A stretch of 64,000 nucleotides of DNA, taken from positions 73,020,449-73,084,448 of the forward strand of contig CM072810.1 of the NCBI GenBank assembly GCA_037013495.1. The letters run 5' to 3'. The stretch comes from Hippophae tibetana. Taxonomy: Eukaryota > Streptophyta > Magnoliopsida > Rosales > Elaeagnaceae. The notes under the pieces were generated by a model. That model made no database searches, had not been told where the DNA came from, and saw only the letters and a list, made by a program, of their open reading frames with translations. This document shows positions 27,801-38,996 of the stretch, piece by piece. Position 1 is the first letter of the stretch; every line of letters starts with the position of its first letter. Made by a program: the position numbers and the translations under genes.

Positions 27801-30800
27801 TTTTTTAAATACTCATCTCTTAGTCTTGATCTTTATATCTACTCTCAATCAATCCTTTTTCTTCAAAAAAAAATTGTAGGAAAAAGAAGATGGATTCTAC
27901 TGTTTACAATACTAAAAAAAAGAACATTTGATAATTCAGAGTTCCAATTTTACACCGCCTTTACTTTTGACTCGGGTGTCGAAACTTTTAATATAATATA
28001 TCAAATCGAACCTTGTAATGGTTCCTATAAGCAGAGCATGGATTCCGATGAATATTAATTTTTGAAATCAAATTACACCGTTTACATAACCTACCGAGAG
28101 TTTAAAATTTTCGTCGTACCTATACCGTTTTTCTGGATTTCGGTTTTATTCAATGCCACCATATGAGCGAAGGAGTCACTCAACAAGAATGTGTTTAAAA
28201 AAATTCTAAAGTTCTTAATATCCAAGAAATATTCTCAAGATCATAAAATATTCTCATGATCCTTTACAAGGGATATATTTGGAATATCAAATGAAAGAAT
28301 TAATTTTGGAAGCAATTATTTTTCTTTTATTTAATTATGGGAATTTATGTCTAGCGATTTTGTTTATACGAAGTTTTTGAATTTTATTTGTCTTATTTAT
28401 CATATGTTTTTTTGTTTTTATTATTTACGGATAGAATTAAGCACATTTTACAACTAAATATCCCCACTATGGTTGCATTACGTGTAGGGTTTTGTTGCTT
28501 ATATAAAAAAACGACAACCTTTTGAAGGAGGAAGAACTAGTATAATTAATGAAAATATTTTTTACCAAGCTTTGTACTTTTCTTCAAAGGGTTCTTGATG
28601 GAATGCCTCGATTTGACACATCAAATGAAGTGATCAATATTTTTTGTTGGCATCAAAAGGTTTTGGTTTTATGGAATTAATGATGTTGTTTTCTTCTGTG
28701 GATATTATTTCGTAGTTCTTTTTTAAATACTCATCTCTTAGTCTTGATCTTTATATCTACTCTCAATCAATCCTTTTTCTTCAAAAAAAAAAATTGTAGG
28801 AAAAACAAGATGGATTCTACTGTTTACAATACTAAAAAAAAGAACATTTGATAATTCAGAGTTCCAATTTTACACCGCCTTTACTTTTGACTCGGGTGTC
28901 GAAACTTTGAATATAATATATCAAATCAATCCTTGTAATGGTTCCTATAATCAGAGCATGGATTCCGATGAATATTAATTTTTGAAATCAAATTCCATCG
29001 TTTACATCACCTACCGAGAGTTTAATATTTTCGTCGTACCTATACCGTTTTTCTGGATTTCGGTTTTATTCAATGCCACCATATGAGCGAAGGAGTTACT
29101 CAACAAGAATGTGTTTAAAAAAATTCTAAAGTTCTTAATATCCAAGAAATATTCTCAAGATCATAAAATATTCTAATGATCCTTTACAAGGGATATATTT
29201 GGAATATCAAATGAAAGAATTAATTTTGGAAGCAATTATTTTTCTTTTATTTAATTATGGGAATTTATGTCTAGCGATTTTGTTTATACGAAGTTTTTGA
29301 ATTATATTTGTCTTATTTATCATATGTTTTTTTGTTTTTATTATTTACGGATAGAATTAAGCACATTTCTAAACTAAATATCCCCACTATGGTTGCATTA
29401 CGTGTAGGGTTTTGTTGCTTATATAAAAAAACGACAACCTTTTGAAGGAGGAAGAACTAGTATAATTAATGAAAATATTTTTTACCAAGCTTTGTACTTT
29501 TCTTCCAAGGGTTCTTGATGGAATACATCGATTTGACACATCAAATGAAGTGATCAATATTTTTTGTTGGCATCAAAAGGTTTTGGTTTTATGGAATTAA
29601 TGATGTTGTTTTCGTCGGTGGATATTATTTCGTAGTTCTTTTTTAAATACTCATCTCTTAGTCTTGATCTTTATATCTACTCTCAATCAATCCTTTTTCT
29701 TCAAAAAAAAATTGTAGGAAAAAGAAGATGGATTCTACTGTTTACAATACTAAAAAAAAGAACATTTGATAATTCAGAGTTCCAATTTTACACCGCCTTT
29801 ACTTTTGACTCGCGTGTCGAAACTTTTAATATAATATATCAAATCGAACCTTGTAATGGTTCCTATAATCAGAGCATGGATTCCGAAGAATATTAATTTT
29901 TGAAATCAAATTCCACCGTTTACATCACCTACCGAGACTTTAAAATTTTCGTCGTACCTATACCGTTTTTCTGGATTTCGGTTTTATTCAATGCCACCAT
30001 ATGAGCGAAGGAGTTACTCAACAAGAATGAGTTTAAAAAAATTCTAAAGTTCTTAATATCCAAGAAATATTCTCAAGATCATAAAATATTCTCATGATCC
30101 TTTACAAGGGATATATTTGGAATATCAAATGAAAGAATTAATTTTGGAAGCAATTATTTTTCTTTTATTTAATTATGGGAATTCATGTCTAGCGATTTTG
30201 TTTATACGAAGTTTTTGAATTTTATTTGTCTTATTTATCATATGTTTTTTTGTTTTTATTATTTACGGATAGAATTAAGCACATTTCAGAACTAAATATC
30301 CCCACTATGGTTGCATTACGTGTAGGGTTTTGTTGCTTATATCAAAAAACGACAACCTTTTGAAGGAGGAAGAACTAGTATAATTAATGAAAATATTTTT
30401 TACCAAGCTTTGTACTTTTCTTCCAAGGGTTCTTGATGGAATACATCGATTTGACACATCAAATGAAGTGATCAATATTTTTTGTTGGCATCAAAAGGTT
30501 TTGGTTTTATGGAATTAATGATGTTGTTTTCGTCTGTGGATATTATTTCGTAGTTCTTTTTTAAATACTCATCTCTTAGTCTTGATCTTTATATCTACTC
30601 TCAATCAATCCTTTCTCTTCAAAAAAAAAATTTGTAGGAAAAAGAAGATGGATTCTACTGTTTACAATACTAAAAAAAAGAACATTTGATAATTCAGAGT
30701 TCCAATTTTACACCGCCTTTACTTTTGACTCGGGTGTCGAAACTTTTAATATAATATATCAAATCGATCCTTGTAATGGTTCCTATAATCAGAGCATGGA

Positions 30801-32225
30801 TTCCGATGAATATTAATTTTTGAAATCAAATTCCACCGTTTACATCACCTACCGAGAGTTTAAAATTTTCGTCGTACCTATACCGTTTTTCTGGATTTCG
30901 GTTTTATTCAATGCCACCATATGAGCGAAGGAGTTACTCAACAAGAATGTGTTTAAAAAAATTCTAAAGTTCTTAATATCCAAGAAATATTCTCAAGATC
31001 ATAAAATATTCTCATGATCCTTTACAAGGGATATATTTGGAATATCAAATGAAAGAATTAATTTTGGAAGCAATTATTTTTCTTTTATTTAATTATGGGA
31101 ATTTATGTCTAGCGATTTTGTTTATACGAAGTTTTTGAATTATATTTGTCTTATTTATCATATGTTTTTTTGTTTTTATTATTTACGGATAGAATTAAGC
31201 ACATTTCTAAACTAAATATCCCCACTATGGTTGCATTACGTGTAGGGTTTTGTTGCTTATATAAAAAAAACGACAACCTTTTGAAGGAGGAAGAACTAGT
31301 ATAATTAATGAAAATATTTTTTACCAAGCTTTGTACTTTTCTTCCAAGGGTTCTTGATGGAATACATCGATTTGACACATCAAATGAAGTGATCAATATT
31401 TTTTGTTGGCATCAAAAGGTTTTGGTTTTATGGAATTAATGATGTTGTTTTCGTCTGTGGATATTATTTCGTAGTTCTTTTTTAAATACTCATCTCTTAG
31501 TCTTGATCTTTATATCTACTCTCAATCAATCCTTTTTCTTCAAAAAAACAATTGTAGGAAAAAGAAGATGGATTCTACTGTTTACAATACTAAAAAAAAG
31601 AACATTTGATAATTCAGAGTTCCAATTTTACACCGCCTTTACTTTTGACTCGCGTGTCGAAACTTTTAATATAATATATCAAATCGAACCTTGTAATGGT
31701 TCCTATAATCAGAGCATGGATTCCGAAGAATATTAATTTTTGAAATCAAATTCCACCGTTTACATCACCTACCGAGAGTTTAAAATTTTCGTCGTACCTA
31801 TACCGTTTTTCTGGATTTAGGTTTTATTCAATGCCACCATATGAGCGAAGGAGTTACTCAACAAGAGTGCGTTTAAAAAAATTCTAAAGTTCTTAATATC
31901 CAAGAAATATTCTCAAGATCAAAAAATATTCTCATGATCCTTCACAAGGGATATATTTGGAATATCAAATGGAAGAATTAATTTTGGAAGCAATTATTTT
32001 TGTTTTATTTAATTATGGGAATTTATGTCTAGCGATTTTGTTTATACTAAATTTTTTAATTTTATTTGTCTTATTTATCATATGATTTTTTGTTTTTATT
32101 ATTTACGGATGGATTAAGCACATTTCACAACTAAATATCCCCACTATGGTTGCATTACGTGTAGGTTTTTGTTGCATATATAAGAAAACAACAACCTTTT
32201 GAAGGACGAAGAACTAGTATAATTA
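24874..32225 (+). repeat. Subfamily of longer monomers, units 28-35
   Basis: Eight units of 918-921 bp share ACGGATAGAATTAAG (others have ACGGATGGATTAAG), TATATAAAAAAACGAC in the TATA-like region, TTTGATAATTC, ATATGAGCGAAGG and, in many, a premature TAATTTTTG after GAATAT. Neighbours are highly similar. Length differences lie mainly in A and T runs. An open stretch of 77 codons in the middle segment recurs, for example at 25068-25301, 25988-26221, 26908-27141 and 31503-31736. It is terminated at the shared TAA. The left boundary is sharp, falling within unit 27. Confidence 0.88.
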
Positions 32226-34057
32226 ATGAAAATATTTTTTACGAGGATTTGTACTTTTCTTCCAAGGGTTCTTGATGGAATGCCTCGATTTGACACATCA
32301 AATGAAGTGATCATTTTTTTTGTTGGCATCAAAAGTTTTTGGTTTTATGCAATGAATGATGTTGTTTTCGTCTGTGGATATCATTTCGTAGTTCTTTTTT
32401 AAATAATCATCTCTTAGTCTTGATCTTTATATCTACTCTCAATCAATCCTTGTTCTTCAAAAAGAAAATTGTAGGAAAAAGAAGATGGATTCTACTGTTT
32501 ACAATACTAAAAAAAAGAACATTTGATAATTCAGAGTTCCAATTTCACACCGCCTTTACTTTTGACTCGGGTGTCGAAACTTTTAATATAATATATCAAA
32601 TCGAACCTTGTAATGGTTCCTATAATCAGAGCATGGATTCCGAAGAATATTAATTTTTGAAATCAAATTCCACCGTTTACATCACCTACCGAGAGTTTAA
32701 AATTTTCGTCGTACCTATACCGTTTTTCTGGATTTCGGTTTATTCAATGCCACCATATGAGCGAAGGAGTTACTCAACAAGAGTGTGTTTAAAAAAATTC
32801 TAAAGTTCTTAATATCCAAGAAATATTCTCAAGATCATAAAATATTCTCATGATCCTTTACAAGGGATATATTTGGAATATCAAATGAAAGAATTAATTT
32901 TGGAAGCAATTATTTTTCTTTTATTTAATTATGGGAATTCATGTCTAGCGATTTTGTTTATACGAAGTTTTTGAATTTTATTTGTCTTATTTATCATATG
33001 TTTTTTTGTTTTTATTATTTACGGATAGAATTAAGCACATTTCAGAACTAAATATCCCCACTATGGTTGCATTACGTGTAGGGTTTTGTTGCTTATATAA
33101 AAAAACGACAACCTTTTGAAAGAGGAAGAACTAGTATAATTAATGAAAATATTTTTTACGAGGCTTTGTACTTTTCTTCCAAGGGTTCTTGATGGAATAC
33201 CTCGATTTGACACATCAAATGAAGTGATCAATTTTTTTGTTGGCATCAAAAGGTTTTGGTTTTATGGAATTAATGATGTTGTTTTCGTCTGTGGATATCA
33301 TTTCGTAGTTCTTTTTAAATACTCATCTCTTAGTCTTGATCTTTATATCTAATCTCAATCAATCCTTGTTCTTCATAAAAAAATTGTAGGAAAAAGAAGA
33401 TGGATTCTACTGTTTACAATACTAAAAAAAAGAAAATTTGATAATTCAGAGTTCCAATTTTACACCGCCTTCACTTTTGACTCGGGTGTCGAAACTTTTA
33501 ATATAATATATCAAATCGAACCTTGTAAAGGTTCCTATAATCAGAGCATGGATTCCGAAGAATATTATTTTTTGAAATCAAATTCCACCGTTTAAATCAC
33601 CTACAGAGAGATTAAACTTTTCATCGTACCAATACCGTTTTTCTAGATTTCGGTTTAATTCAATGCCACCATAAGAGCGATGGAGTTACTCACCAAGAGT
33701 GTGTTTAAAAAAATTCAAAGTTCTTAATATCCAAGAAATATTCTCAAGATCAAAAAATAGTCTCATGATCCTTTACATGGGATATATTTGGAATATCAAA
33801 TGGAAGAATTAATTTTAGAAGCAATTATTTTTGTTTTATTTAATTATGGGACTTTATGTCTAGCGATTTTGTTTATACTAAGTTTTTGAATTTTATTTGT
33901 CTTATTTATCATATGTTTTTTTGTTTTTATTATTTACGGATAGAATTAAGCACATTTCAGAACTAAATATCCCCACTATGGTTGCATTACGTGTAGGGTT
34001 TTGTTGCTTATATAAAAAAACGACAACCTTTTGAAGGAGGAAGAACTAGTATAATTA

Positions 34058-34948
34058 ATGAAAATATTTTTTACCAAGCTTTGTACTTTTCTTCCAAGGG
34101 TTCTTGATGGAATACCTCGATTTGACACATCAAATGAAGTGATCAATTTTTTTGTTGGCATCAAAAGGTTTTGGTTTTATGGAATTAATGATGTTGTTTT
34201 CGTCTGTGGATATCATTTCGTAGTTCTTTTTAAATACTCATCTCTTAGTCTTGATCTTTATATCTAATCTCAATCAATCCTTGTTCTTCATAAAAAAATT
34301 GTAGGAAAAAGAAGATGGATTCTACTGTTTACAATACTAAAAAAAAGAAAATTTGATAATTCAGAGTTCCAAATTTACACCGCCTTCACTTTTGACTCGG
34401 GTGTCGAAACTTTTAATATAATATATCAAATCGAACCTTGTAAAGGTTTCTATAATCAGAGCATGGATTCCGAAGAATATTATTTTTTGAAATCAAATTC
34501 CACCGTTTAAATCACCTACAGAGAGATTAAACTTTTCACCGTACCAATACCGTTTTTCTAGATTTCGGTTTAATTCAATGCCACCATAAGAGCGATGGAG
34601 TTACTCACCAAGAGTGTGTTTAAAAAAATTCAAAGTTCTTAATATCCAAGAAATATTCTAAAGATCAAAAAATAGTCTCATGATCCTTTACATGGGATAT
34701 ATTTGGAATATCAAATGGAAGAATTAATTTTAGAAGCAATTATTTTTGTTTTATTTAATTATGGGACTTTATGTCTAGCGATTTTGTTTATACTAAATGT
34801 TTTAATTTTATTTGTCTTATTTATCATATGTTTTTTATGTTTTTATTATTACGGATGGATTAAGCACATTTCACAACTAAATATCCCTACTAAGGTTGCA
34901 TTACGTGTAGGTTTTTGTTGCATATATAAGAAAACAACAACCTTTTGA
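34058..34948 (+). pseudogene. Unit 38 (type Z) broken gene-like copy
   Basis: Two well-preserved ends of the shared frame flank a broken centre. 34058-34267 starts at ATG (69 codons) and ends at LDLYI with TAA, where others read LDLYIYSQS. 34703-34948 (81 codons read from a TTG) is a complete version of the C-terminal segment. It runs from EYQMEELILEA through a ~40-residue hydrophobic stretch, then GWIKHISQLNIPTKVALRV, and ends KKTTTF then TGA. The hydrophobic stretch is long enough for two membrane helices. The centre has nonsense changes (TTTAAATC, TTCTAGATT). Identical ends occur in unit 40. Confidence 0.42.
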
Positions 34949-35888
34949 AGGACGAAGAACTAGTATAATTAATGAAAATATTTTTTACGAGGATTTGTAC
35001 TTTTCTTCCAAGGGTTCTTGATGGAATGCCTCGATTTGACACATCAAATGAAGTGATCATTTTTTTTGTTGGCATCAAAAGTTTTTGGTTTTATGCAATG
35101 AATGATGTTGTTTTCGTCTGTGGATATCATTTCGTAGTTCTTTTTTAAATAATCATCTCTTAGTCTTGATCTTTATATCTACTCTCAATCAATCCTTGTT
35201 CTTCAAAAAGAAAATTGTAGGAAAAAGAAGATGGATTCTACTGTTTACAATACTAAAAAAAAGAACATTTGATAATTCAGAGTTCCAATTTCACACCGCC
35301 TTTACTTTTGACTCGGGTGTCGAAACTTTTAATATAATATATCAAATCGAACCTTGTAATGGTTCCTATAATCAGAGCATGGATTCCGAAGAATATTAAT
35401 TTTTGAAATCAAATTCCACCGTTTACATCACCTACCGAGAGTTTAAAATTTTCGTCGTACCTATACCGTTTTTCTGGATTTCGGTTTATTCAATGCCACC
35501 ATATGAGCGAAGGAGTTACTCAACAAGAGTGTGTTTAAAAAAATTCTAAAGTTCTTAATATCCAAGAAATATTCTCAAGATCATAAAATATTCTCATGAT
35601 CCTTTACAAGGGATATATTTGGAATATCAAATGAAAGAATTAATTTTGGAAGCAATTATTTTTCTTTTATTTAATTATGGGAATTCATGTCTAGCGATTT
35701 TGTTTATACGAAGTTTTTGAATTTTATTTGTCTTATTTATCATATGTTTTTTTGTTTTTATTATTTACGGATAGAATTAAGCACATTTCAGAACTAAATA
35801 TCCCCACTATGGTTGCATTACGTGTAGGGTTTTGTTGCTTATATAAAAAAACGACAACCTTTTGAAGGAGGAAGAACTAGTATAATTA

Positions 35889-36779
35889 ATGAAAATATTT
35901 TTTACCAAGCTTTGTACTTTTCTTCCAAGGGTTCTTGATGGAATACCTCGATTTGACACATCAAATGAAGTGATCAATTTTTTTGTTGGCATCAAAAGGT
36001 TTTGGTTTTATGGAATTAATGATGTTGTTTTCGTCTGTGGATATCATTTCGTAGTTCTTTTTAAATACTCATCTCTTAGTCTTGATCTTTATATCTAATC
36101 TCAATCAATCCTTGTTCTTCATAAAAAAATTGTAGGAAAAAGAAGATGGATTCTACTGTTTACAATACTAAAAAAAAGAAAATTTGATAATTCAGAGTTC
36201 CAAATTTACACCGCCTTCACTTTTGACTCGGGTGTCGAAACTTTTAATATAATATATCAAATCGAACCTTGTAAAGGTTTCTATAATCAGAGCATGGATT
36301 CCGAAGAATATTATTTTTTGAAATCAAATTCCACCGTTTAAATCACCTACAGAGAGATTAAACTTTTCACCGTACCAATACCGTTTTTCTAGATTTCGGT
36401 TTAATTCAATGCCACCATAAGAGCGATGGAGTTACTCACCAAGAGTGTGTTTAAAAAAATTCAAAGTTCTTAATATCCAAGAAATATTCTAAAGATCAAA
36501 AAATAGTCTCATGATCCTTTACATGGGATATATTTGGAATATCAAATGGAAGAATTAATTTTAGAAGCAATTATTTTTGTTTTATTTAATTATGGGACTT
36601 TATGTCTAGCGATTTTGTTTATACTAAATGTTTTAATTTTATTTGTCTTATTTATCATATGTTTTTTATGTTTTTATTATTACGGATGGATTAAGCACAT
36701 TTCACAACTAAATATCCCTACTAAGGTTGCATTACGTGTAGGTTTTTGTTGCATATATAAGAAAACAACAACCTTTTGA
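35889..36779 (+). pseudogene. Unit 40 (type Z) broken gene-like copy
   Basis: Near-identical to the type Z copy 1,831 bp upstream. It has an ATG-started N-terminal segment (35889-36098), a centre interrupted by the same TTTAAATC and TTCTAGATT nonsense changes, and an open C-terminal hydrophobic segment (36534-36779). Shared lesions show that it was copied after inactivation. Confidence 0.42.
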
Positions 36780-38594
36780 AGGACGAAGAACTAGTATAAT
36801 TAATGAAAATATTTTTTACGAGGATTTGTACTTTTCTTCCAAGGGTTCTTGATGGAATGCCTCGATTTGACACATCAAATGAAGTGATCATTTTTTTTGT
36901 TGGCATCAAAAGTTTTTGGTTTTATGCAATGAATGATGTTGTTTTCGTCTGTGGATATCATTTCGTAGTTCTTTTTTAAATAATCATCTCTTAGTCTTGA
37001 TCTTTATATCTACTCTCAATCAATCCTTGTTCTTCAAAAAGAAAATTGTAGGAAAAAGAAGATGGATTCTACTGTTTACAATACTAAAAAAAAGAACATT
37101 TGATAATTCAGAGTTCCAATTTCACACCGCCTTTACTTTTGACTCGGGTGTCGAAACTTTTAATATAATATATCAAATCGAACCTTGTAATGGTTCCTAT
37201 AATCAGAGCATGGATTCCGAAGAATATTAATTTTTGAAATCAAATTCCACCGTTTACATCACCTACCGAGAGTTTAAAATTTTCGTCGTACCTATACCGT
37301 TTTTCTGGATTTCGGTTTATTCAATGCCACCATATGAGCGAAGGAGTTACTCAACAAGAGTGTGTTTAAAAAAATTCTAAAGTTCTTAATATCCAAGAAA
37401 TATTCTCAAGATCATAAAATATTCTCATGATCCTTTACAAGGGATATATTTGGAATATCAAATGAAAGAATTAATTTTGGAAGCAATTATTTTTCTTTTA
37501 TTTAATTATGGGAATTCATGTCTAGCGATTTTGTTTATACGAAGTTTTTGAATTTTATTTGTCTTATTTATCATATGTTTTTTTGTTTTTATTATTTACG
37601 GATAGAATTAAGCACATTTCAGAACTAAATATCCCCACTATGGTTGCATTACGTGTAGGGTTTTGTTGCTTATATAAAAAAACGACAACCTTTTGAAAGA
37701 GGAAGAACTAGTATAATTAATGAAAATATTTTTTACGAGGCTTTGTACTTTTCTTCCAAGGGTTCTTGATGGAATACCTCGATTTGACACATCAAATGAA
37801 GTGATCAATTTTTTTGTTGGCATCAAAAGGTTTTGGTTTTATGGAATTAATGATGTTGTTTTCGTCTGTGGATATCATTTCGTAGTTCTTTTTAAATACT
37901 CATCTCTTAGTCTTGATCTTTATATCTAATCTCAAGCAATCCTTGTTCTTCATAAAAAAATTGTAGGAAAAAGAAGATGGATTCTACTGTTTACAATACT
38001 AAAAAAAAGAAAATTTGATAATTCAGAGTTCCAATTTTACACCGCCTTCACTTTTGACTCGGGTGTCGAAACTTTTAATATAATATATCAAATCGAACCT
38101 TGTAAAGGTTCCTATAATCAGAGCATGGATTCCGAAGAATATTATTTTTTGAAATCAAATTCCACCGTTTAAATCACCTACAGAGAGATTAAACTTTTCA
38201 TCGTACCAATACCGTTTTTCTAGATTTCGGTTTAATTCAATGCCACCATAAGAGCGATGGAGTTACTCACCAAGAGTGTGTTTAAAAAAATTCAAAGTTC
38301 TTAATATCCAAGAAATATTCTCAAGATCAAAAAATAGTCTCATGATCCTTTACATGGGATATATTTGGAATATCAAATGGAAGAATTAATTTTAGAAGCA
38401 ATTATTTTTGTTTTATTTAATTATGGGACTTTACGTCTAGCGATTTTGTTAATACTAAAGTTTTTAATTTTATTTGTCTTATTTGTCATATGTTTTTTAT
38501 GTTTTTATTATTTACGGATGGATTAAGCACATTTCACAACTAAATATCCCTACTAAGGTTGCATTACGTGTAGGTTTTTGTTGCTTATATAAGA

Positions 38595-38610
38595 AAACAA
38601 CATAATGAAA
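38595..38610 (+). other. Junction of a 30-bp deletion creating a TAATG overlap
   Basis: Between 38602 and 38603 the sequence from ACCTTTTGAAGG to GTATAAT, present in neighbouring units, is missing. The result AACATAATGAAA makes a TAA overlap the next ATG by one base and removes the AAGGAGG-like stretch. The same junction recurs before the ATG at 42238, so it arose once and was copied with the 3,633-bp duplication. Confidence 0.85.
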
Positions 38611-38666
38611 ATATTTTTTACGAGGCTTTGTACTTTTCTTCCAAGGGTTCTTGATGGAATTCCTCG

Positions 38667-38682
38667 ATTTGACACATCAAAT
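38667..38682. repeat. Short inverted repeat ATTTGA-caca-TCAAAT, example
   Basis: A perfect 6-bp inverted repeat with a 4-bp centre, about 60 bp after the ATG. It is conserved in nearly all units, including the diverged right flank; exceptions include the ACGTCATATG form at unit 68. No known binding site is recognised. Confidence 0.45.
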
Positions 38683-38979
38683 GAAGTGATCATTTTTTTT
38701 GTTGGCATCAAAAGGTTTTGGTTTTATGGAATTAATGATGTTGTTTTCGTCTGTGGATATCATTTCGTAGTTCTTTTTAAATACTCATCTCTTAGTCTTG
38801 ATCTTTATATCTACTCTCAATCAATCCTTGTTATTCATAAAAAAATTGTAGGAAAAAGAAGATGGATTCTACTCTTTACAATACTAAAAAAAAGAACATT
38901 TGATAATTCAGAGTTCCAATTTTACACCGCCTTTAATTTTGACTCGGGTGTCGAAACTTTTAACATAATATATCAAATC

Positions 38980-38996
38980 GAACCTTGTAAAGGTTC
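38980..38996. repeat. Short inverted repeat GAACCTT-gta-AAGGTTC, example
   Basis: A perfect 7-bp inverted repeat with a 3-bp centre, found in units of several subfamilies. Subfamilies with GTAATGG or GAACTTT lose one pair. It lies in the EPCKGS codons of the shared frame, so it may be a coding by-product, a small hairpin or a protein site. Only the sequence symmetry is observed. Confidence 0.5.

Larger units (their letters stand above)
32226..38604 (+). repeat. Three-type mosaic X-Y-Z-X-Z-X-Y, units 36-42
   Basis: Type X (32226, 34972, 36803) has GGACGAAGAAC, ACGAGGATTTG, TATGCAATGAATG and AATAATCATC. Type Y (33143, 37720) has AAAGAGGAAG and ACGAGGCTTTG. Type Z (34058, 35889) has ACCAAGCTTTG and shares most of its downstream variants with Y. 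Copies of a type look almost identical. Peptides translated from equivalent positions are unchanged between 32420, 35166 and 36997, and between 34703 and 36534. The Z-X pair repeats at 1,831 bp. The last unit is only 885 bp because of a 30-bp loss at its 3' end. Confidence 0.9.

Noticed and set aside
34703..34948. Naming the conceptual protein from its hydrophobic C-terminus (for example a receptor, channel or organellar membrane protein)
   Set aside because: The hydrophobic runs alone do not identify a family, and I recognised no diagnostic motif. Assigning a function would be a guess.
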